Shown here piece by piece: positions 6,467 to 11,783 of a stretch of DNA of 14,190 nucleotides. Where the stretch lies: the NCBI GenBank assembly GCA_028704195.1, contig JAQVLL010000015.1:1-14190 (forward strand), in the 5' to 3' direction. Every line of letters begins with the position of its first letter. Position 1 is the first letter of the stretch. The translations under genes and the position numbers were made by a program. The notes under the pieces are model-generated. The model was not told where the DNA came from. It saw only the letters and a program-made list of their open reading frames with translations, and did no database searches. The DNA comes from Smithellaceae bacterium (GTDB taxonomy: Bacteria; Desulfobacterota; Syntrophia; Syntrophales; Smithellaceae).

Positions 6467-7291
6467 ATGGATGCCAGATCCGGATTTTGGCTGCAGGTGC
6501 AGAATGTTTTGGGCCGGCTGGGCCTTATTTTTATTGCACCCTTCTATTTTCTGATGATTCGCCTGATGAATTACCGCATCCGCAATTTGCGGGAACTCCG
6601 AAGGCAGTGCGCCGCGGAGTTTGACGGACACAGGGGACCCTGGATTATATGCGCCAATCATTTGACCATGATTGACTCCTTTCTCCTGAGCTATGTTTCG
6701 TTGGGTTTCGTCCGGCATTTTACGCATTATAAGCAAATCCCCTGGAACCTGCCGGAGAGAAGCAACTTTCAAAACAATATTTTCCTGGCGGTTATCTGCT
6801 ACCTGGCCAAGTGCATTCCTGTGGATCGGGGTGGTTCCCGTGAGAAAATGAAGAAGACCCTGGATCAATGTACTTATCTTTTGCGTCATGGACATGCGGT
6901 GATGATCTTTCCCGAGGGAGGCAGATCACGAACCGGCCGGGTTGACAAAGACAATTTTTCTTATGGCGTAGGCCGGTTTGTGAAGGATGTGGAAAATTGC
7001 AGGGTCATGTGTATTTATTTGCGCGGTGCCAAACAGCACGGGTTCAGCCTGATCCCCGCCTGGGGAGACCGGTTTTACGCGCGGATCGAAGTGTTTAAGC
7101 CGGTGCCCGTCGCTCAGGAAGGTCTCCGCGCGCAGCGGGAGTATGCGGCGCAGATTATAGAGCGGCTGGCACACATGGAGGAGAAATATTTTGCCATACA
7201 CCGGGAACGATATTGTGGATTTGGTCCGTCAGCCGAACGAGCAAAAAAGCAAGGATTCACGCTTCCTGAAGAAAATCCTCACCGATACTGA
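6467..7291 (+). CDS. Lysophospholipid/1-acylglycerol-3-phosphate acyltransferase family (PlsC-like)
   Basis: This 274-residue membrane-associated acyltransferase is expected to move the finished chain from ACP or CoA to a hydroxyl acceptor such as a lysolipid. Motif I is NHLTMID (64-70, His65 and Asp70, the NHx4D pair). Motif III is FPEGGRSRTG (148-157). IPVDRGG at 117-123 matches the motif II region. A hydrophobic stretch at about 18-34 could anchor it in the inner membrane. The gene begins six bases after the ACP stop with a poor ribosome site, so coupling to the ACP gene is likely. Its last 33 codons overlap the next gene in another frame and encode a tail (YCGFGPSAERAKKQ...) unlikely to be part of the catalytic fold. 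Acyltransferases of this family also occur in aryl polyene clusters, so glycerophospholipid need not be the acceptor. Confidence 0.85.
   Translation: MDARSGFWLQVQNVLGRLGLIFIAPFYFLMIRLMNYRIRNLRELRRQCAAEFDGHRGPWIICANHLTMIDSFLLSYVSLGFVRHFTHYKQIPWNLPERSNFQNNIFLAVICYLAKCIPVDRGGSREKMKKTLDQCTYLLRHGHAVMIFPEGGRSRTGRVDKDNFSYGVGRFVKDVENCRVMCIYLRGAKQHGFSLIPAWGDRFYARIEVFKPVPVAQEGLRAQREYAAQIIERLAHMEEKYFAIHRERYCGFGPSAERAKKQGFTLPEENPHRY
7177..7183 (+). promoter_or_regulatory. Ribosome binding site fixing the TTG start of the phosphopantetheinyl transferase
   Basis: GGAGGAG lies inside the acyltransferase gene, seven bases before TTG 7191. It is the strongest Shine-Dalgarno nearby and no in-frame ATG is available upstream. 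It also places the family's N-terminal GNDIVDL motif at residue 5, as in AcpS proteins. Confidence 0.75.
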
Positions 7292-7871
7292 AATTGATCA
7301 GGTCTGCTGCTCCGGGAATCCCGAGGCTGCGCTCTGGTCTTTTTGGGCCTGTAAGGAGGCGGCGTACAAGGTTGTTCAAAAAAAGGATCATCGTGCGGCT
7401 TTTTTGCCGGGCCGCTGGTCCGTCCGATACCGGGATTTGCGGGATTTACCTGAAAACAACCCTTCTTTGCAAAACGACTGCAGGGAAGGGGAGGTGGTTA
7501 TCCCCGGTTCCGGCAATGTCTATGTTCGTCTGTTTACTTTTTCGTCTTATGTCCATTGCATAGCTTCTGATACAGCTGAAGGCCTGAACAGGATTGTTTC
7601 CCGAGTCGACCGGCTGCCCGGGCGGGAAAGTTCTTTGGGTACGGATCCTTCTTTGTTTGTCCGTTCTAAACTGCTTCGCTGTCTTGCCAACCATTTATAC
7701 CTTCCGGCAGGGGATGTGAACATTGTCCGCGAACCCCAGAAAGACGGGCTTGGACCGCCGCTGCTTTATATAGCAGGTGTCCGATCTGTCATTGATCTCA
7801 GTATCAGTCATGACGGATACTATGTGGCGTATGCCTATCTGGCCCGGTCCCTCGGGATTTCTGATAATTAG
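7191..7871 (+). CDS. 4'-phosphopantetheinyl transferase superfamily protein
   Basis: This 226-residue protein is predicted to transfer phosphopantetheine from CoA to the carrier Ser, turning the apo-ACP of this operon into its active form. The first Mg-binding motif is GNDIVDL at 5-11 (Asp7) and the second is WACKEAAYK at 52-60 (Glu56, Lys60); both sit at AcpS-like positions. A third conserved region, DLSISHDGYYVAYAYL at 202-217, corresponds to the C-terminal SISH strand of the family. Between 60 and 200 is a long stretch absent from 120-residue AcpS proteins, while the motif positions differ from the two-domain Sfp layout. It starts with TTG inside the acyltransferase gene (101-base overlap) and ends the operon. 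The assignment to the superfamily is firm; the exact carrier partner is inferred from context. Confidence 0.82.
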   Translation: MPYTGNDIVDLVRQPNEQKSKDSRFLKKILTDTEIDQVCCSGNPEAALWSFWACKEAAYKVVQKKDHRAAFLPGRWSVRYRDLRDLPENNPSLQNDCREGEVVIPGSGNVYVRLFTFSSYVHCIASDTAEGLNRIVSRVDRLPGRESSLGTDPSLFVRSKLLRCLANHLYLPAGDVNIVREPQKDGLGPPLLYIAGVRSVIDLSISHDGYYVAYAYLARSLGISDN

Positions 7872-7922
7872 TTGTCAGGCCCTGCTTCTTGTGTTAGGAA
7901 AACCAGTCAATCAACCATCTCG

Positions 7923-7971
7923 CAGCAAGCTGTCGGGTGATGAAATGAACGTTATGATATCACAGCAAGCT
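7923..7971 (+). repeat. Short direct repeat CAGCAAGCT
   Basis: Two exact 9-base copies at 7923-7931 and 7963-7971 are spaced 40 bases start to start, in the gap between the lipid operon and the HSD10-like gene. They flank the candidate -10 element (7953-7958). They could be chance or a paired regulator site. Confidence 0.25.
7930..7958 (+). promoter_or_regulatory. Candidate promoter for the HSD10-like dehydrogenase gene
   Basis: CTGTCG (7930-7935), a 17-base spacer and TATGAT (7953-7958) resemble a sigma-70 promoter with a good -10 and a weak -35. It is 85 bases before the next start. No clear terminator separates this gene from the operon upstream, so read-through is also possible. Confidence 0.3.
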
Positions 7972-8043
7972 ATGGAGAATGAACGCTCATCCCGCATCAG
8001 GGGGATGAAACTATTCCAGCATGAACTCTAAAAAGGAGGAAAT

Positions 8044-8811
8044 ATGGATATCAGGGAAGTTGTCGCCGTGGTTACCGGCGGAGCCTCAGGTTTGGGGGAA
8101 GCCACAGTCCTGGAACTGGTAAAAAATGGGGCAAAGGCGGTTGTTATCGATTTGGACGAGAAAAAAGGGGATGAACTTGCCGCAGCGAATCCGGAAAACG
8201 TTGCATTTATTCGTGCCGATGTGACCAGTGAAGATGATATTCGGCAGACCATCAGTAAAACGGTCGATCGGTTTGGTAAAATCAATGTAGCGGTGAATTG
8301 CGCGGGAGTGCCGGATGCCGGGAAAGTTCTGGGCAGAAAAGGGCCTCTTTCACTTTCATTATTTCAGAAGGTCATTCAGATCAATTTGGTGGGAACTCTG
8401 AATGTCATTCGCCTTGCCGTTGAGCGGATGGTCAGCAATGCTCCCGGCAGCGATGGCGAGAAGGGCGTCATTATCAATACCGCGTCGATTGCCGCATTTG
8501 ACGGGCAGATCGGACAGGCGGCCTACAGCGCTTCCAAGGGCGGGATTGTGGGGATGACGCTGCCGATTGCACGGGAATGCGCTGACTATGGCATCCGTGT
8601 GGTTACGATTGCTCCGGGACTTTTTGAAACACCCCTGATGGCAGGGATGCCGGCTGCCGTTAAAGAAAGCATGGCCCAGGGAGTGCCTTTCCCGAAGCGG
8701 TTGGGCAAGCCCGTGGAATATGCGAAGACGGTTCTGCACATAATTGAAAACCAGATGTTCAATGGCTGCTGCATCCGGCTGGACGGAGCGCTGCGTATGC
8801 CGCCTAAATAA
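8044..8811 (+). CDS. HSD10-type 3-hydroxyacyl-CoA dehydrogenase (SDR family)
   Basis: This 255-residue NAD-linked short-chain dehydrogenase closely matches the type 2 3-hydroxyacyl-CoA / 2-methyl-3-hydroxybutyryl-CoA dehydrogenase (HSD17B10) group. Seen are TGGASGLG (11-18), Asp36 after beta-2 (VVIDLD), which favours NAD over NADP, and VNCAG (84-88). Catalytic Asn114 (QINLVGT), Ser148 (NTASIAAF), Tyr161 and Lys165 (YSASK) are all present. GGIVGMTLPIARE (166-178) and the C-terminal RLDGALRMPP are nearly diagnostic of this group, which oxidises short straight and branched 3-hydroxyacyl-CoAs in beta-oxidation and isoleucine breakdown. A strong AAGGAGG (8033-8039) precedes the ATG. It is 172 bases from the lipid operon and converges on the mutase operon. 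The complete tetrad contrasts with the reductase at 3731. A role in acyl-CoA breakdown is more likely than in the ACP pathway. Confidence 0.87.
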   Translation: MDIREVVAVVTGGASGLGEATVLELVKNGAKAVVIDLDEKKGDELAAANPENVAFIRADVTSEDDIRQTISKTVDRFGKINVAVNCAGVPDAGKVLGRKGPLSLSLFQKVIQINLVGTLNVIRLAVERMVSNAPGSDGEKGVIINTASIAAFDGQIGQAAYSASKGGIVGMTLPIARECADYGIRVVTIAPGLFETPLMAGMPAAVKESMAQGVPFPKRLGKPVEYAKTVLHIIENQMFNGCCIRLDGALRMPPK

Positions 8812-8824
8812 TGCGACTTGTTAT

Positions 8825-8852
8825 GAAGATTGGCTGCCGCAGGCTGATCTTC
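8825..8852. other. Imperfect hairpin between convergent genes
   Basis: GAAGAT (8825-8830) pairs with ATCTTC (8847-8852), with an inner GCC-gca-GGC stem. It lies in the 118-base gap between the convergent dehydrogenase and TerC genes and could slow or end transcription from either side. No T-tract follows, so it is not a standard intrinsic terminator. Confidence 0.3.
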
Positions 8853-8929
8853 CAAGAGATTCAGGCCGGCAATGATTCAGCGCACTCGATTTGCGGAACC
8901 CGGGACGCAACAGAAATAGATGATGTTTT

Positions 8930-9673
8930 TCAGGAAATGATGTCTTTTCTGAGCTGGACCGGTTTTACATGTTTTTTACGCATGCGAATGTTGAGCATTT
9001 CCACCGCCACGGAAAATGCCATGGCAAAGTAGATGTAGCCTTTCGGCACATGAACGTCGAAACCTTCCACGATCAGCGTCACACCCACTAAAATCAGGAA
9101 AGACAGGGCCAGGATTTTGATGGTGGGGTGCGCATCCACAAAGTTGGATATCGGTTTGGCGGCAAACAGCATGACACACACGGCCATGATAATAGCGATG
9201 GCCATAATGGAAATGTGCTGGGCAAGTCCCACGGCCGTGATGACCGAGTCCAGAGAAAAAACAATGTCCAGAACGGCAATTTGAAAAAGGACCGGAGCCA
9301 TTTTCACAGTTTTCACCATTGGCTTTTCTTCCTCGATTCCCTCCAGGCTGCTGTGAATTTCATGAGTCGCTTTAGCCAGCAGGAACAATCCTCCGCCGAT
9401 GAGAATGATATCCCGTCCGGAAATATCCTGTCCCAGGACGGAAAACCATGACTGTGTCAAATTGGCCATCCAGACAATGGAAAAAAGGAGCAGCAGGCGG
9501 GTCAGCATGGCCAGCATAATCCCCAGATTGCGGGCAAGGTTTCTTTTTTTTGCAGGAAGTCGACTGACTAGGACGGAAATGAAAATGATGTTGTCGATGC
9601 CCAGGACAATTTCCAGCGCCGTCAGGGTGCCTAGGGCAATCCAGGCTTCAGGACTGGTAAACCACGAAAACAT
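8930..9673 (-). CDS. TerC-family integral membrane protein
   Basis: This 247-residue protein has about seven predicted membrane spans (roughly 12-35, 52-71, 88-102, 128-150, 153-172, 186-204, 212-228). It carries two acidic in-membrane motifs typical of the family, EIVLGIDNIIFI (21-32) and DIVFSLDSVITAVG (136-149). It resembles the short E. coli YgdQ-type members rather than the tellurite-island TerC. The family has been linked to metal ion, especially manganese, export and to metal loading of secreted proteins; the substrate here is not known. GGGAGA lies before the ATG, which is 18 bases after the adenosyltransferase stop, so it is probably the last gene of the mutase operon. No functional tie to B12 is evident and it may simply have been joined by position. 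Confidence 0.85.
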   Translation of the reverse strand: MFSWFTSPEAWIALGTLTALEIVLGIDNIIFISVLVSRLPAKKRNLARNLGIMLAMLTRLLLLFSIVWMANLTQSWFSVLGQDISGRDIILIGGGLFLLAKATHEIHSSLEGIEEEKPMVKTVKMAPVLFQIAVLDIVFSLDSVITAVGLAQHISIMAIAIIMAVCVMLFAAKPISNFVDAHPTIKILALSFLILVGVTLIVEGFDVHVPKGYIYFAMAFSVAVEMLNIRMRKKHVKPVQLRKDIIS

Positions 9674-9691
9674 AATATTTCTCCCAAGACA

Positions 9692-10297
9692 CTAATACTC
9701 AATGCCCGCCCGGTCTTTGATGCCGGCCGCGTAATGATGTTTGATTTCCCTGACCTCGCTCACCGTGTCGGCAAGGCTGATGATTTTTTTTGCCGCGTAA
9801 CGGCCTGTCAGAATCAGATCCAGCGCCGGCGGCTTGTTCTCGATCAAATCGATAACGTTCTGCAGGGGGATCAGCTTGAAGTCAACCGCCACGTTGATTT
9901 CATCGAGGATAACCATGTCGTATTTTCCGGAAGCGACGACTTTTTGGGCCAGTTCAAAGCCCTGCCGGGCCAGTTCGATATCCGCAGGGGCAGGGGTGTC
10001 ACGCATGACGAAGCTATCCAGACCGCAACGACGAACGGTCAGGCGCGGCAGATATTTCTCGGCGGCCACGCACTCGCCGTAGCTCCGGCCTTTCATAAAC
10101 TGTATAATAAAAACCTTATACCCCTGTCCGACAGCCCGCATCGCCTGCCCGAAAGCGGAGGTGGTCTTGCCCTTGCCGTTGCCGGTAATGACGATTACCA
10201 GACCGCGTGCTTTACCGCTTACAGATTCTGCGGAATGTGCTGTCTTTTTCCTGGCCGGTTTTTTCACGGCTGTGTTTATTTTGGCTGTGGCTTTCAT
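9692..10297 (-). CDS. Corrinoid adenosyltransferase (CobO/CobA/BtuR type)
   Basis: This 201-residue enzyme transfers the 5'-deoxyadenosyl group of ATP to cob(I)alamin/cobinamide to make the coenzyme form used by the mutase. Motifs seen are the P-loop GNGKGKTT (39-46), AFGQAMRAVGQG, FMKG, the acidic LDEINVAVDF (131-140), LTGR (163-166), and HHYAAGIKDRAGIEY at the C-terminus. The last matches the AGIKAQxGVEY ending of BtuR/CobO proteins. The first 30 residues are a Lys/Ala/Ser-rich, probably disordered extension ahead of the usual start. The ATG overlaps the stop of the G-protein gene by four bases (10294-10297), and AGGAGA lies just upstream. Coupling to the G-protein and mutase genes suggests supply of adenosylcobalamin directly to this mutase. 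Confidence 0.92.
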   Translation of the reverse strand: MKATAKINTAVKKPARKKTAHSAESVSGKARGLVIVITGNGKGKTTSAFGQAMRAVGQGYKVFIIQFMKGRSYGECVAAEKYLPRLTVRRCGLDSFVMRDTPAPADIELARQGFELAQKVVASGKYDMVILDEINVAVDFKLIPLQNVIDLIENKPPALDLILTGRYAAKKIISLADTVSEVREIKHHYAAGIKDRAGIEY

Positions 10298-11265
10298 GAT
10301 GGGTCTCCTGGCTTGAGAAATCGGCGCGTGATGGATTCCGCTTCGGTATAGGGGTCCGCTTCACGATTCTTTATCCTTTGCGCGATGCTTTTTAATTCGC
10401 CGCTGGCGATGAGCCGACTCATGACCGGTTCCAGAAGGGCGGCTTTGATCGCGTCGGAAATTTCCATCAGCGCTTTGCGTTCCATGCGTTCGGAAAGCTG
10501 ACCGCTGATGGACAGGTGTGCATGATGATCGTAAATGGCTTGCATGAGTTCCACTGCTTTTTCGGCAAAGCTTTCCGGTTCATAAAGATTTCCAATACTC
10601 ACGATAGGCGGACGCCATGCGCCTGGCGGAAGCGGCGACGCGTTGATCAAAGAGGTCAGTTCGGTCTGGAGTTGCTGTGCGCCGGGTCGGTCCGCTTTAT
10701 TAATGGCGAATACATCGGCGATTTCCATGATTCCGGCTTTCATAGCCTGAATTTCGTCTCCCATGCCGGGCACAAGGACGACGACGACACTGTGGGCGTG
10801 ATGCATAATATCGAGCTCCTGCTGGCCGATGCCTACAGTTTCGACAATGATAACATCCTTACCCATGGCTTCCATGACGTGGATCGCGTCACCCGCTGCC
10901 TGCGAGAGTCCGCCCAACGAGCCGCGCGTGGCAAGCGACCGGATAAACACATCTTCATCTTCGGCGTGCCTGAGCATACGCACACGGTCGCCAAGAATCG
11001 CGCCTCCGGAAAAGGGGCTGGTCGGATCCACCGCCAGGACGCCGACGGTTTTCCGCTGCTTGCGGAATTCACCGATGAGTGCGTTGGTGAGCGTGCTTTT
11101 GCCCGCGCCGGGTGATCCCGTGATGCCAATGATAAAGGATTTGCCTGTGTATTGAAAAAGCTTTTTGATTCTGGGCCGGGCCTGCGGCTTTTTGTCTTCC
11201 AGGTCCCGGATCAGCCTGGAGGCACAGCGGACATCGCCCGCGCATATTTTTTTAGTAATATCCAT
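10294..11265 (-). CDS. meaB: MeaB/ArgK-type G-protein chaperone of a B12 mutase
   Basis: This 323-residue SIMIBI-class GTPase gates loading and repair of adenosylcobalamin on acyl-CoA mutases. Seen are the Walker A motif GSPGAGKST (50-58), VDPTSPFSGGAILGDRVRM (79-97, the conserved switch/metal region), SLATRGSLGGLSQA (110-123), VETVGIGQ (141-148) and the base-recognition motif NKAD (189-192). Length is typical of MeaB, with a C-terminal dimerisation arm. It lies between the small mutase subunit (24-base gap) and the adenosyltransferase (4-base overlap). No clear ribosome site precedes the ATG, so coupled translation is likely. Because the mutase here looks like isobutyryl-CoA mutase, this is the stand-alone counterpart of the G domain fused inside IcmF proteins. 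Confidence 0.92.
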   Translation of the reverse strand: MDITKKICAGDVRCASRLIRDLEDKKPQARPRIKKLFQYTGKSFIIGITGSPGAGKSTLTNALIGEFRKQRKTVGVLAVDPTSPFSGGAILGDRVRMLRHAEDEDVFIRSLATRGSLGGLSQAAGDAIHVMEAMGKDVIIVETVGIGQQELDIMHHAHSVVVVLVPGMGDEIQAMKAGIMEIADVFAINKADRPGAQQLQTELTSLINASPLPPGAWRPPIVSIGNLYEPESFAEKAVELMQAIYDHHAHLSISGQLSERMERKALMEISDAIKAALLEPVMSRLIASGELKSIAQRIKNREADPYTEAESITRRFLKPGDPS

Positions 11266-11289
11266 GATTTAATATTGCCGGGGTTCTCG

Positions 11290-11694
11290 CTAGTCTCTGA
11301 AATGAACGTTGGTGCGAACCCAGTCCACAATGGAATCGAGCGATGCGCCGGGGGTAAAGATGGCCTTGAGGCCTGCGTCATATAACATTTGAAAATCCTG
11401 ATCGGGAATAATGCCGCCACCGATGACAGTGATATCGGAAGCGTTTTTTTCACGCAGGATCTGCACCACACGCGGAAATAAAACACGATGCGCACCCGAA
11501 AGACAGCTTAAACCCACAAGGTCAACGTCCTCCTGAATGGCTGTGGCAGCTATTTGCTCCGGGGTTTGATGGCAGCCGGTATAGATGACTTCAAAGCCGG
11601 CGTCGCGAAAGCAGCGCGCCAAGATCCTTGCACCCCGGTCATGACCATCCAGACCGGGTTTGGCCACCATGATTCGAATTTTTCTTTCCGACAT
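11290..11694 (-). CDS. icmB: Acyl-CoA mutase small subunit, B12-binding domain (IcmB-like)
   Basis: This 134-residue protein is a single cobalamin-binding Rossmann-like domain. It has the base-off signature DGHDRG (16-21), in which His18 is the lower cobalt ligand, and the preceding Lys12 of AKPGLDGHD. It also has GLSCLSGAH (61-69) lining the nucleotide tail pocket and IGGGIIP (91-97). Its length equals stand-alone small subunits of isobutyryl- and 2-hydroxyisobutyryl-CoA mutase (about 136 residues), and it is too short to be the C-terminal half of an intact methylmalonyl-CoA mutase. A clear GGAGAT lies before the ATG. The gene follows the large subunit after 89 bases, with predicted RNA structure between. 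Naming as IcmB depends on the large subunit's active-site residues. Confidence 0.87.
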   Translation of the reverse strand: MSERKIRIMVAKPGLDGHDRGARILARCFRDAGFEVIYTGCHQTPEQIAATAIQEDVDLVGLSCLSGAHRVLFPRVVQILREKNASDITVIGGGIIPDQDFQMLYDAGLKAIFTPGASLDSIVDWVRTNVHFRD

Positions 11695-11735
11695 AATATC
11701 TCCTTCAAAATATCACTTCAGGCAGGGAGGCATTC

Positions 11736-11762
11736 ATCGGCATTGTGCCGAAAAAGGCCGAT
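11736..11762 (-). other. Competing hairpins in the gap between mutase subunit genes
   Basis: ATCGGC and GCCGAT (11736-11741 and 11757-11762) can pair as a six-base stem, while CGGCA/TGCCG (11738-11742 and 11746-11750) form an alternative shorter hairpin sharing the same bases. A further CCTGT/ACAGG stem overlaps the large-subunit stop. With no strong T-tract, these are more likely to stabilise or process the mRNA than to terminate it. Confidence 0.3.
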
Positions 11763-11783
11763 ATGGTATAGTGACCTGTTTTT

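Noticed and set aside
6320..6895. Minus-strand frame of 191 codons across the ACP and acyltransferase genes
   Set aside because: It spans two genes with clear motifs on the other strand; no ribosome site or domain is seen.
539..7871. Calling the operon an aryl polyene or ladderane cluster
   Set aside because: The aryl-starter genes, exporter and lipoprotein carrier genes typical of aryl polyene loci are absent, as are radical SAM and phytoene-desaturase-like genes expected of ladderane candidates. The shared enzyme families alone are not enough.
9734..10351. Open frame of 205 codons on the plus strand opposite the adenosyltransferase gene
   Set aside because: It is a mirror of a well-supported gene; its predicted protein has no family motif.
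10516..11115. Open frame of 199 codons on the plus strand opposite the MeaB-type gene
   Set aside because: It is antisense to intact G-protein motifs and His/Asp-rich in the way antisense frames are.
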